A stretch of 10,540 nt of DNA from Allopontixanthobacter sp041552775 (GCA_041552775.1 JBFEKH010000070.1:1-10540); one strand, 5' to 3'; shown: positions 1-6,617, counted from the stretch's first letter. The notes: a model not told the origin generated them from the letters alone. Translations and numbers: made by a program.

Positions 1-81
1 AGCCGACACGGCTTTGCGCCGTTCGCATGGTACCGGATCGTGATCGGCGTTGCTGCGGTGATCTGGCTGATGATGCGCTGA
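1..81 (+). CDS. uppP: Undecaprenyl-diphosphate phosphatase, C-terminal end (partial)
   Basis: The window opens inside a gene whose last 26 codons read in frame 1 to a TGA at 79-81. The residues GFAPFAWYRIVIG followed by a hydrophobic stretch and a terminal Arg match the conserved last membrane helix of the UppP/BacA family, where a Pro-Phe-x-x-Tyr-Arg-Ile/Leu motif begins the final helix. The family is an integral membrane phosphatase that converts undecaprenyl diphosphate to the monophosphate, recycling the lipid carrier for peptidoglycan and other envelope polymers. Only the tail is visible, so active-site residues cannot be checked. The assignment rests on this short motif and on the clean stop. 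Confidence 0.75.
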   Translation, partial: SRHGFAPFAWYRIVIGVAAVIWLMMR

Positions 82-109
82 TCGCAAGCCGTTCTTTTGA
101 CTCAATTTT

Positions 110-134
110 GGAACGAATCCCGCTCCCCCGCGCT
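110..134 (+). promoter_or_regulatory. Possible EcfG-type (general stress response) promoter
   Basis: GGAAC at 110-114 is followed after exactly 16 bases by CGCT at 131-134. Alphaproteobacterial EcfG promoters have GGAAC, 16-17 bases, then CGTT, so the -10 element differs at one base. It lies 32 bases before the start codon at 167, and GlsB/YeaQ-type genes are typical stress-response targets. The adjacent TTGACT at 97-102 has no good sigma-70 -10 element at 17 bases. This is a candidate only. Confidence 0.35.
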
Positions 135-166
135 GTATAGGTGATGGCATATACAAGGCACGAGAG

Positions 167-421
167 ATGGGTTTGATTATCCTGGTAGCAGTCGGGGCAA
201 TCCTCGGCTGGCTGGCTACGATCATCATGCGGATCGATGACCAGCATGGAATTTTGCTGAATGCCGGGGTCGGGATCGCCGGGGCGCTGGTGTCCGGCCT
301 GTTGATCAAGAGCGGTTCAATTCTTGTCGGGATCAGCGCCGGCGCATTGCTGGTGGGCGTTGCCGGATCGATTGTAGCCCTGATCCTGCTCAATGTTATC
401 CGCCGCAATACGGCCCGCTAG
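167..421 (+). CDS. GlsB/YeaQ/YmgE-family small stress-associated membrane protein
   Basis: This is an 84-residue, almost wholly hydrophobic protein with three predicted membrane segments (about residues 2-20, 30-46 and 51-78) and a short basic C-terminus (RRNTAR). The GWLA near residues 14-17, the GVGIAGALVSG stretch at 34-44 and the overall length match the transglycosylase-associated (GlsB/YeaQ/YmgE) family. The family is found in many bacteria and is often stress-induced; its molecular function is not established. The start ATG has AAGG at 155-158, 8 bases upstream. The gene follows uppP by 85 bp, and its stop at 419-421 lies 5 bp from the converging stop of phhA. The upstream GGAAC-N16-CGCT element hints at stress control. 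Family membership is fairly secure; the role is inferred. Confidence 0.8.
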   Translation: MGLIILVAVGAILGWLATIIMRIDDQHGILLNAGVGIAGALVSGLLIKSGSILVGISAGALLVGVAGSIVALILLNVIRRNTAR

Positions 422-426
422 GCTGA

Positions 427-1365
427 TTAAACCGGAGTAGCTCCGCTGCCCCGCCCGCCGCGCAGGAAATATTCCTGAGTGCCGCGTGACAATACATCGT
501 CGACATCGATCACTGCCGAATTGGCATAAGTGAAAGACGGCGGCAGGCTGCGGTACAGCCGGTCGAAATCGCGCTCCACCGTCTGGTGATACAGATCCTC
601 GAAACTCTCGATCACGAAATAGGTCGGCTGTAGATCGTCGATCACGTAATCGGTGCGCATAACCCGGTCGACATTCAGCATGATCCGGTTGGGGCTTTTC
701 GCTTCCAGCGCATAGACCACTTCGGTCGGGCCAGACAGGATGCCCGCGCCGTAAGCGCGCAACTCGCCTGCCTCCATCATCAGTCCGAATTCCACGGTGT
801 ACCAATAAAGCGCGCCCAGTGCCTTTAGCCGATTGTACCGCATCGCCTTCCACCCGGCGCGGCCATATTCCTGCATGTAATCTGCATAGACCGGATCAGT
901 CAGCATTGGGACATGGCCGAACACATCATGGAAAACGTCCGGTTCCTGGATGTAGTCGAAGGTTTCGCGCGTGCGGATGAAATTGCCCGCCGGGAACCGG
1001 CGATTGGCCAGATGCCAGAAAAACACGTGATCGGGAATCAGCATCGGGACCGGGACCACGCTCCATCCGGTCATCGCGGCCAATTCTTCCGACATCCGCC
1101 CGAATTCAGGTACGCCGCCGCGGGCCAGATCGAGCTTTTCCAGCCCTTGCAGGAACGCGGTTGCCGCACGGCCGGGCAGCACATCCATTTGCCGGGCGAA
1201 CAGATCATCCCATATTGCATCTTCATCGGCCGAATATTCGGTCTGTTTCGGCTCCAGCCAATCATCGCCGAGATGCGCGGGCTTCTTGAGCGGCGCAGCA
1301 AATACCTCCGGCGGCATTTTCGGAAGAGCGGTAAAATCGCTTAGGGGTTCGATAATGGTGGCCAT
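427..1365 (-). CDS. phhA: Phenylalanine 4-hydroxylase (monomeric bacterial type)
   Basis: A 312-residue iron- and pterin-dependent aromatic amino acid hydroxylase, expected to convert L-phenylalanine to L-tyrosine in the cytoplasm as the entry to phenylalanine and tyrosine breakdown. The metal site is clear: FHDVFGH supplies His146 and His151, and VEFG at 191-194 supplies Glu192. The spacing of 5 and 41 residues equals that of the characterised Chromobacterium enzyme. The conserved GRAGWKA (168-174) and SGPTEV (211-216) stretches are also present. There is no N-terminal ACT regulatory domain, as expected for bacterial enzymes. The reading frame stays open upstream to an ATG at 1518, but that would overlap the start of ppk2. 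The ATG at 1365 gives a normal family length and is preferred. It has no convincing Shine-Dalgarno sequence, which fits a very short leader. No pterin carbinolamine dehydratase (phhB) or homogentisate gene is adjacent. Confidence 0.93.
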   Translation of the reverse strand: MATIIEPLSDFTALPKMPPEVFAAPLKKPAHLGDDWLEPKQTEYSADEDAIWDDLFARQMDVLPGRAATAFLQGLEKLDLARGGVPEFGRMSEELAAMTGWSVVPVPMLIPDHVFFWHLANRRFPAGNFIRTRETFDYIQEPDVFHDVFGHVPMLTDPVYADYMQEYGRAGWKAMRYNRLKALGALYWYTVEFGLMMEAGELRAYGAGILSGPTEVVYALEAKSPNRIMLNVDRVMRTDYVIDDLQPTYFVIESFEDLYHQTVERDFDRLYRSLPPSFTYANSAVIDVDDVLSRGTQEYFLRGGRGSGATPV

Positions 1366-1378
1366 GGCTGATGTTTTG

Positions 1379-1407
1379 ACAGTAGCACCGGTCGGGTTAA
1401 CTGACAA
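1379..1407 (-). promoter_or_regulatory. Possible phhA promoter within the phhA/ppk2 divergent region
   Basis: On the minus strand TTGTCA (plus positions 1402-1407) and TACTGT (plus 1379-1384) are separated by 17 bases, a fair sigma-70-like match. Initiation about 7 bases downstream would leave a leader of only a few bases before the ATG at 1365, in line with the missing ribosome binding site. On the plus strand TTGACA at 1376-1381 overlaps the same region and could serve ppk2, but no good -10 element follows at 16-18 bases. The region also holds a GTTAAC palindrome (1396-1401). Confidence 0.3.
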
Positions 1408-1434
1408 ATAAATGGCTAATGGCGGGAGACGGGT

Positions 1435-2211
1435 GTGAGCAAGCTGAAATCCAAGCAATACGACGCTTTGCTCGAACCGCTCGAGGAAGAGCTGGTGGCG
1501 ATGGCGCGCTGGGCGCACACTTCCGGCGCAAGGATTCTGGTGCTGTTCGAAGGGCGCGATACCGCGGGCAAGGGGGGCGCGATCCGCGCGGTGTCACAGC
1601 GGCTGAATCCCCGCCAATGCCGGATTGTCGCCTTGGCCAAGCCCTCCGACCGCGAAATGACCCAGTGGTATTTCCAGCGCTATATCGCGCATCTTCCCGC
1701 CGCTGGGGAAATCGTGCTGTTTGATCGCAGCTGGTACAACCGCGCGGGCGTCGAAAAGGTTATGGGCTATGCAGATGAAGAGCAAATCGAAACCTTCCTG
1801 CAAGAAGCACCGAATTTTGAACAGATGTTGGTCAAGGAAGGCATCCTGCTGTTCAAATACTGGCTGACCACCGATCAGGACAAGCAGGAAGAACGGCTGG
1901 CAGAACGGCTGGATGATCCGCTGAAACGCTGGAAGCTGTCCCCGATCGATCTGGCTGCGCGCGGTAAATATGCGGCATATACCGAAGCGCGCGAAGCCAT
2001 GCTGAAAGCAACGAACAGCAAGCATGCCCCATGGACTCTGGTGGATTTCAACGACCAGAAACGGGGCCGGCTCACGCTGCTCCGTGACCTGCTGGACCGG
2101 CTGCCAGACACGAATGTGGAGCCGCCGCCGCTGGACTTTCCGCCGCTGGACCATGATCCGCTGGAGGAAACCTACGCGGTGCTGAAGCCGATCAAACCGT
2201 TCAAGGTTTAA
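1435..2211 (+). CDS. ppk2: Polyphosphate kinase 2 (PPK2), class I-like
   Basis: A 258-residue one-domain PPK2-family kinase. This family uses inorganic polyphosphate as phosphate donor to phosphorylate nucleotides, class I members mainly forming NTP from NDP. Visible motifs are the Walker A loop GRDTAGKGG (40-48), a Walker B-type segment VLFDRSWYNR (94-103), and a lid region around 141-170 that contains TTDQDKQEERL and the arginine- and lysine-rich RWKLSP. The AGKGG loop resembles class I rather than the AGKDG-type loop of class III; this class call is from memory of the family. A proline-rich tail (229-244) precedes the C-terminus. The start is GTG at 1435 with GGGAG at 1424-1428, 6 bases upstream; the ATGs at 1412 and 1419 are out of frame. 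The gene is divergent from phhA and converges on the thiolase gene with 23 bp between stops and no visible terminator. Confidence 0.92.
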   Translation: MSKLKSKQYDALLEPLEEELVAMARWAHTSGARILVLFEGRDTAGKGGAIRAVSQRLNPRQCRIVALAKPSDREMTQWYFQRYIAHLPAAGEIVLFDRSWYNRAGVEKVMGYADEEQIETFLQEAPNFEQMLVKEGILLFKYWLTTDQDKQEERLAERLDDPLKRWKLSPIDLAARGKYAAYTEAREAMLKATNSKHAPWTLVDFNDQKRGRLTLLRDLLDRLPDTNVEPPPLDFPPLDHDPLEETYAVLKPIKPFKV

Positions 2212-2234
2212 GCCCCTAGTTCAAATACGTAAAT

Positions 2235-3446
2235 TCACGCGCGTTCAAACACTGCGGCCATGCCTTGCCCGCCACCTATGCACATGGTTTCCAGCCCGTA
2301 GCGCGCGCCGCGGCGGTGCATTTCATGCGCCATGTCGGCCAATATCCGCACCCCGGTGGCGCCAATCGGATGGCCGAGCGAGATGCCCGATCCATTGACG
2401 TTGAGCATATCGCGGCGGCTGTCATCCGCGCTCCAGCCCCAGCCTTTCAGTACGGCGAGCACTTGCGGCGCGAAGGCTTCGTTGAGCTCGACAAGGTCGA
2501 TATCGTCCCAGCCCAGGCCGCTGCGCCCAAACAGCCGGTCCACTGCGGGAACTGGCCCGATGCCCATGCGCGACGGATCGCAGCCCGCGGCGGACCAGCT
2601 GTGCAGCCACAGCATCGGCTCCAGCCCCAGTTCCTCCAATTTGTCTTCAGCCACGACCAGACACGCTGCGGCCGCATCGTTCTGCTGGCTGGCGTTACCC
2701 GCCGTAACCACGCCGCCCTCAAGCGCACGCAGGCCGGCGAGGCTTTCCATCGTGGCATCGGCGCGGAAGCCTTCGTCTTTGGCAAAGACCACTGGGTCGC
2801 CGCGTTTTTGCGGAATTTCCACCGCCACCATCTGCGCGTCGAATTTGCCTGCATTCCAGGCGGCAGCTGCGTTCTGGTGGCTGCGGACGGCATATTCGTC
2901 GGACGCTTCGCGGCTGATCCCGTAATCCTTCGCCAGATTTTCGGCGGTTTCGATCATCCCGCTGATGACCCCGAAACGTTCGATCGGCTGGGACATCAGG
3001 CGCCCGCGCGTCAGCCGGTCGTGCAGCACCATGTCGCCAAAGCGCACGCCGCCGCGCAGGTCGGTGGTGTAATGTTCAACGTTGGACATGCTTTCCACGC
3101 CGCCCGCGACCACGACATCGGCGGCGCCAGTCTGGACCATCATGGCCGCATTGACGACCGCCTGCAGGCCTGAACCGCAGCGCCGGTCAACCTGATAGCC
3201 TGGCACTTCAAGCGGCAGACCGGCGGCGAGCCAACTCCAATGGCCGATGGCGGGTGCTTCGGCGCTGCCATAGCCCTGGCTGAATACCACGTCATCGACC
3301 CGCTCGGGATCGATCCCGCTGCGTTCCACCAGCGCTTTCAGGATGATCGCGCCCAGCGGACCGGCTTCCAGCGGCGCGAGTGACCCGAGGAACTTGCCCA
3401 CCGGCGTGCGGAGCGGCGAAACGATGGCGGCGCGGCGTAATTTCAT
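2235..3446 (-). CDS. Thiolase (acetyl-CoA C-acyltransferase family)
   Basis: A 403-residue thiolase of normal family length, last gene of a three-gene operon. Thiolases cleave 3-ketoacyl-CoA with CoA to release acetyl-CoA, or run the reverse condensation. The nucleophilic cysteine is Cys90 in DRRCGSGLQA. The second conserved block NEAFA is at 322-326. The catalytic His359 lies in GHPIGATG (358-365), and the acid/base Cys389 in CIGGGQG (389-395). All active-site residues are therefore present. The stretch NASQQNDAAAA (251-261) replaces the common NASGxNDGAAA, so substrate preference may differ from the textbook acetoacetyl-CoA enzyme. The ATG is 3 bases after the stop of the CoA-transferase gene, and AAGG within the last codons of that gene (8 bases before the ATG) serves as ribosome binding site, indicating co-translation. 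Whether it is degradative or biosynthetic is not shown; the acyl-CoA dehydrogenase partner favours degradation. Confidence 0.92.
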   Translation of the reverse strand: MKLRRAAIVSPLRTPVGKFLGSLAPLEAGPLGAIILKALVERSGIDPERVDDVVFSQGYGSAEAPAIGHWSWLAAGLPLEVPGYQVDRRCGSGLQAVVNAAMMVQTGAADVVVAGGVESMSNVEHYTTDLRGGVRFGDMVLHDRLTRGRLMSQPIERFGVISGMIETAENLAKDYGISREASDEYAVRSHQNAAAAWNAGKFDAQMVAVEIPQKRGDPVVFAKDEGFRADATMESLAGLRALEGGVVTAGNASQQNDAAAACLVVAEDKLEELGLEPMLWLHSWSAAGCDPSRMGIGPVPAVDRLFGRSGLGWDDIDLVELNEAFAPQVLAVLKGWGWSADDSRRDMLNVNGSGISLGHPIGATGVRILADMAHEMHRRGARYGLETMCIGGGQGMAAVFERA

Positions 3447-3449
3447 GGC

Positions 3450-4676
3450 TTAAACCTTATCACTGGTGGCGACGATTCCCGCGTCGATCAATTTTCCGAA
3501 CTCGCCTGAACCCATGCCCAGCAAGCGGGCGAGTATCTCTTCGCTATGTTCGCCCAGATAGGGCGCAGGACGCGGGTCTCCACGCTCGAGCGCAGGTATG
3601 TTGGCGAATGGTCCGGCGGCGGGATATTCGAACCCGCTGGGATTAGCGGGTGAAGGGCCGAAAAGCGGATTTTCGGTGACCAGCTGCGGGTCTGTCGATG
3701 CCTCGTGCATGGTGCGGTAGCGTTCGAAGGTGGCCCCGGCGGCGGCGAATCTTGCTGCCAGTTCGGCGTAGTCGAACTTCTCTGCCGCGCTCTGGAACAG
3801 GGCGAACAGTTCCTCGCGATTGGTAAAACGGTTATGGTCGCTTTTGCCAAGACTGATGCCCAGCCGTTCTTCGATGGCGGCAACTTCTGCGGCCACGCCC
3901 AACCCCTCGACCAGACCGGCCCATTGCTTGTGGGTCATCGCTGCGACCATGAAACGCTTGCCGTCACGGGCGCGAAAATCGCGGCCGAACGCCCCCCAGA
4001 TGGCATTGCCCAGCCGCGGACGGTCACCCCCGCGATAGAGCATTTCCGCCATCGCGCCGCTGTTGGCGACAGTACCGATGGCAACATCGCCCAGCGGGAT
4101 GCGCACTTCGCCGCCCTCGCCCGTCTGGTCCCGGCGGCGCAGCGCCGCCATCAGCGCGAATGCGGTATAGGCGCCGGTGATGAAATCCCATGCAGGCAAG
4201 ATCTGGTTCACCGGCGGCGCGGCATTCTGGTCCCATTCCTCCGGCCCGGTCATCAGCGGATAGCCGCTGGCGGCATTGACGGTGAAATCCATCGCCTGAC
4301 GCCCGTCGCCCCAGCCCATGATCCGCACGGTAATCATGTCCGCCCTGCCCTCTGCCAGCTTGGCATGGGACAGGAAGCTTTGTTCAGGCACATTGGTGAT
4401 GATCTGGCCGGTTTTCCGCGCCAGTTCCGCTACCAATTCGCGCCCTTCGGGGGTCCGCAAATCCAGCGCCACGCTCTTCTTGGCGCGGTTGAGGTTTTCC
4501 CATGACAGCGAACGGCCTTCTTCGGTCAACTGGTACCGGTCATAATCGAGACCACCGCCGATCTGGTCCACCCGGATCACCTCTGCCCCCATCTGCGCGC
4601 AATAGAGACCGGCCGTGGGGGAGGCCACGAAGCTGGATACTTCGATGATCGAAAGCCCTGACAGCAGCTGGTACAT
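3450..4676 (-). CDS. Family III (CaiB/BaiF) CoA-transferase
   Basis: A 408-residue member of the family III CoA-transferases, which move CoA from an acyl-CoA donor to a carboxylic acid through an aspartyl-CoA thioester. Family signatures visible are the N-terminal GLSIIEVSSFVASPTAG with QMGAEVIRV (residues 7-36), the NLNRAKKSVALDL block (61-73), and the likely catalytic Asp164 in PAWDFITGAY. The TGEGGEVRIPL stretch near 185-195 is also typical. Length is normal. The start ATG at 4674-4676 abuts the stop of the upstream acyl-CoA dehydrogenase (TAG then ATG, no gap), so translation is coupled. In this operon it would charge a free acid with CoA before oxidation, or move CoA between intermediates; substrate and donor cannot be read from the sequence. 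An alpha-methylacyl-CoA racemase-like activity, known in the same fold, is the main alternative. Confidence 0.9.
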   Translation of the reverse strand: MYQLLSGLSIIEVSSFVASPTAGLYCAQMGAEVIRVDQIGGGLDYDRYQLTEEGRSLSWENLNRAKKSVALDLRTPEGRELVAELARKTGQIITNVPEQSFLSHAKLAEGRADMITVRIMGWGDGRQAMDFTVNAASGYPLMTGPEEWDQNAAPPVNQILPAWDFITGAYTAFALMAALRRRDQTGEGGEVRIPLGDVAIGTVANSGAMAEMLYRGGDRPRLGNAIWGAFGRDFRARDGKRFMVAAMTHKQWAGLVEGLGVAAEVAAIEERLGISLGKSDHNRFTNREELFALFQSAAEKFDYAELAARFAAAGATFERYRTMHEASTDPQLVTENPLFGPSPANPSGFEYPAAGPFANIPALERGDPRPAPYLGEHSEEILARLLGMGSGEFGKLIDAGIVATSDKV

Positions 4677-5849
4677 CTACGCTGCCGCCCCTGCGGCGAA
4701 TTCGCGCAGCATGTTCTTGGCGATCACCAATTGCAGGATCTGGGTAGTGCCTTCGTAAATCGTGTAGATCCGGCTGTCGCGAAAGAACCGCTCGGCCTCG
4801 TATTCCGCGAGATAGCCTGCGCCGCCGTGAATCTGGACGCAGCGATCAGCCACCCGGTTGCACATTTCGGAGGCAAACATCTTGGTGCTGGCCGCTTCGA
4901 TGATCGCCTTGCCCTGATCGGCTTTTGCGGAGGCATCTCGCAGCATGCATTCGGCGGCGTAAATCTCCGCCTTACTGTCCGCCAGCATCGCCTGGATGAG
5001 CTGGAAATTTGCAATCGGTTCGCCGAATGCCTTGCGCTCACCCGCATACCGCAGCGCGGTGTCGAGGATGCGCCGGGCATATCCGGTGCTGGCCGCGCCC
5101 ACCGACAACCGGCCATTATCAAGGCTTTGCATCGCAGTGGCAAAGCCCTTGCCTTCCTCCCCGCCGAGCAGCGCATTGCCGGGCAACTTCACTTCATCGA
5201 GATAGATATCGGCAATATGGCTGCCCGATTGGCCCATTTTCCTGTCCGGCTTGCCCACGGAAATTCCGGGGCTGTCCATCGGCACCAGAAACGCCGAGAC
5301 ATGGGCATTCCTGGGCAGGGCCTCGGCGTTGGTCCGCGCCATGATCAGCCCAAGTTTGGCATGCGGCGCGTTTGTTATGTAGCGTTTCGTGCCGGTCAGC
5401 ACATAGCCGTTTCCTTGCCGGCGCGCGGTGGTCGCCATCGCTGCGCTGTCAGAACCCGAACCCGGTTCGGTCAGGCCGAAGCAGGCAATCTCGCCCGCAG
5501 AAAGGCGCGGGAGCCATTCCGCCTTCTGTTCCGGGGTGCCATTGTTCTTGAGCGCCGAACAGACCATCCCGAGGTTGATCGAAATGATCGATCGATAGGC
5601 GGGCATCGCATAGCTGAGCACGCGGATGGTCTCGACATATTGCGGGACATTCATGCCCGCACCGCCAAATTCTTCGGGTGTGGTCAAACCGAACAGGCCC
5701 ATTGCGCGCATTTCGTCGATCAGATCTTCAGGGATGCGGTCGTTGGCGATCACATCGGCTTCTGCCGGGATCAGCCGTTCCCGGACATAGCGCCCCAACT
5801 GGCGGATAAACTGTTCGAAAGTTTCGGGGTCCATCCCGGTATTGGCCAT
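4677..5849 (-). CDS. Acyl-CoA dehydrogenase
   Basis: A 390-residue FAD-dependent acyl-CoA dehydrogenase of normal length. It should introduce the alpha-beta double bond into an acyl-CoA, passing electrons to electron-transfer flavoprotein. The N-terminal helical domain ends near residue 120. CFGLTEPGSGSD (123-134) is the FAD and substrate-binding signature. RKAFGEPI (272-279) and QIHGGAGYLAEYEAERFFRDSR (339-360) are the C-terminal signatures. The catalytic base is Glu366 in IYEGTTQI, the position used by short-, medium- and branched-chain enzymes. The start ATG has AGAGGA about 8 bases upstream. It is the first gene of the operon with the CoA-transferase and thiolase. An intercistronic hairpin at 5877-5900 and a small lipoprotein gene precede it, and no clear promoter lies in the 64-bp gap, so transcription may begin further upstream. 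Chain-length preference is unknown. Confidence 0.94.
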   Translation of the reverse strand: MANTGMDPETFEQFIRQLGRYVRERLIPAEADVIANDRIPEDLIDEMRAMGLFGLTTPEEFGGAGMNVPQYVETIRVLSYAMPAYRSIISINLGMVCSALKNNGTPEQKAEWLPRLSAGEIACFGLTEPGSGSDSAAMATTARRQGNGYVLTGTKRYITNAPHAKLGLIMARTNAEALPRNAHVSAFLVPMDSPGISVGKPDRKMGQSGSHIADIYLDEVKLPGNALLGGEEGKGFATAMQSLDNGRLSVGAASTGYARRILDTALRYAGERKAFGEPIANFQLIQAMLADSKAEIYAAECMLRDASAKADQGKAIIEAASTKMFASEMCNRVADRCVQIHGGAGYLAEYEAERFFRDSRIYTIYEGTTQILQLVIAKNMLREFAAGAAA

Positions 5850-5876
5850 TTATGCATCCTCTGAGCTGTGTTCTTG

Positions 5877-5900
5877 GGCCCCCTGATTTTCAGGCGGGCC
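5877..5900 (-). other. Strong intercistronic hairpin before the acyl-CoA dehydrogenase gene
   Basis: Two five-base arms on each side (5877-5881 with 5896-5900, and 5882-5886 with 5890-5894) form a 10-bp stem, broken by one bulged base at 5895, around a 3-base loop. It lies wholly in the 64-bp gap between the 70-residue lipoprotein gene and the acyl-CoA dehydrogenase gene. No run of T follows on either strand, so it is not a classic intrinsic terminator. It may be an mRNA-stabilising or processing structure. Confidence 0.45.
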
Positions 5901-5913
5901 TGCTTGCGCCTGT

Positions 5914-6126
5914 TCATTCGGCTGGCGCGGTATCCTCGGCGATTGCCTCCTCGGCTGGCTCGGACACAATTGCCTCCGGAGGAAGGCGGCGCGCCTCGAG
6001 CATTTCCGCTGCTTCGTCGAGCGCCTGCGCCTCGCCCACAGTAACGCCGCCGGGGCCGGGATCATTTTCAGCCGGGCCGCAGGCGGCCAGCGCAAGGATT
6101 ATCGTGATGGCTGTAATCCGTTTCAT
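5914..6126 (-). CDS. Small predicted lipoprotein (70 aa), function unknown
   Basis: The frame is open from 6282, but the signal peptide dictates the start at ATG 6124-6126: MKR, a hydrophobic segment TAITIILALAA, then the lipobox LAAC with the lipidated cysteine at residue 16. The mature part is about 55 residues, acidic and alanine/glutamate-rich, with the segment GPGGVTVGEAQALDEAAEML (residues 24-43), which looks like a short amphipathic helix. The residues after the cysteine are Gly-Pro rather than Asp, so outer-membrane sorting is expected. GGCGGA directly before the ATG is a poor, closely spaced ribosome binding site. A strong terminator ends 24 bp upstream of the start, leaving little room for a dedicated promoter. 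I do not recognise a named family. The gene is in line with the acyl-CoA operon, 64 bp downstream. Confidence 0.7.
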   Translation of the reverse strand: MKRITAITIILALAACGPAENDPGPGGVTVGEAQALDEAAEMLEARRLPPEAIVSEPAEEAIAEDTAPAE

Positions 6127-6150
6127 TCCGCCACCATAGCGCGGTGGATG

Positions 6151-6193
6151 AAAAGGAAAAGCGGGCGAATCGCTGTCACGATCCGCCCGCTTT
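6151..6193 (-). terminator. Rho-independent terminator downstream of the 108-aa lipoprotein gene
   Basis: A 10-bp perfect stem (6158-6167 with 6184-6193; core GCGGGCG/CGCCCGC) continues after one mismatch (6168/6183) into a 4-bp inner stem (6169-6172 with 6179-6182) with a 6-base loop. On the minus strand the stem is followed by TTTTCCTTTTC, a good U-rich tail. It lies 39 bp past the stop of the 108-residue lipoprotein gene and only 24 bp before the start codon of the 70-residue one, so it separates the two. On the plus strand only TTTGG follows, so activity there is doubtful. Confidence 0.8.
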
Positions 6194-6232
6194 GGAAATT
6201 GAGCCGAAAGGTTTGCCTCTTTCGGTAATGGT

Positions 6233-6559
6233 TCAGTTGGGCGTTTTTGGTTCCGCAGGTGTTTTGGGGGTCGGTGTGGCACCCGTCATTTCCTGAATTT
6301 CAGCAGCAGCGGCAGCAGCCGCATCGCCCGCTGCATCGACTTCGTTCTCGACCGCATCGCTGGGAGCGGCAGTCGCGGCTTCAACAGCATTGGCTTGCGG
6401 ATCGGCAGCGGGCTCTTCGACCACTGGTTCCATCGCGTCATTTGCGGGCATTTCAACGGTATCTGCTTCCGCTTCGACGGACGCATCGTCGGAACTGCCG
6501 CATGCAGCCAGCGCCATTGCGGACAGGGAAGCGAAGGCGATTGTGGTAATCTTGTTCAT
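6233..6559 (-). CDS. Acidic alanine-rich predicted lipoprotein (108 aa), function unknown
   Basis: The start is the ATG at 6557-6559 with GGGAGAA 7 bases upstream; the frame remains open to 6658 but that extension lacks a signal. The N-terminus is a clear lipoprotein signal: MNK, a hydrophobic stretch to residue 19, and lipobox LAAC with Cys20, followed by GSSDD. The mature chain is low-complexity: acidic and Ala/Glu/Val/Pro-rich (about 25-75), an alanine run (about 78-86), then TPTPKTPAEPKTPN at the end, which resembles a flexible, perhaps cell-wall-spanning tail. No catalytic motif or fold signature is visible and no named family is recognised. It is divergent from recQ, followed by a strong terminator, and has its own candidate promoter, so it is probably a single-gene unit. 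The tripartite signal, mature region and ribosome binding site make it a real gene despite the simple composition. Confidence 0.75.
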   Translation of the reverse strand: MNKITTIAFASLSAMALAACGSSDDASVEAEADTVEMPANDAMEPVVEEPAADPQANAVEAATAAPSDAVENEVDAAGDAAAAAAAEIQEMTGATPTPKTPAEPKTPN

Positions 6560-6588
6560 ACTGATATTCTCCCGAAAGTTGCCGCTGC

Positions 6589-6617
6589 CTTCTAGCGAGG
6601 TGCAAAAGGCGGGGCAA
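6589..6617 (-). promoter_or_regulatory. Candidate sigma-70-like promoter for the 108-aa lipoprotein gene
   Basis: On the minus strand TTGCCC (plus 6612-6617) and TAGAAG (plus 6589-6594) are 17 bases apart, each 4 of 6 to consensus. The predicted transcript start near 6582 leaves a leader of about 22 bases that contains the GGGAGAA ribosome binding site. Confidence 0.35.

Noticed and set aside
433..445. Short hairpin CGGAG-TAG-CTCCG at the phhA/GlsB-like convergent end as a terminator
   Set aside because: The stem is only 5 bp with a 3-base loop, and the downstream tract on the phhA strand (GTTTAATC) is poorly T-rich; it is too weak to call.
1366..1518. N-terminal extension of phhA to the ATG at 1518
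   Set aside because: It would overlap the first 84 bases of the well-supported ppk2 gene on the other strand, and the residues have no counterpart in the family; the ATG at 1365 gives normal length.
2265..3173. Long plus-strand open frame opposite the thiolase gene
   Set aside because: Antisense shadow rich in His, Arg and Ala with no recognisable fold; the minus-strand thiolase has all active-site residues.
4731..5864. Long plus-strand open frame (377 codons) opposite the acyl-CoA dehydrogenase gene
   Set aside because: It is a mirror of GC-rich codon bias; the translation has no family motif, whereas the minus strand shows all acyl-CoA dehydrogenase signatures.
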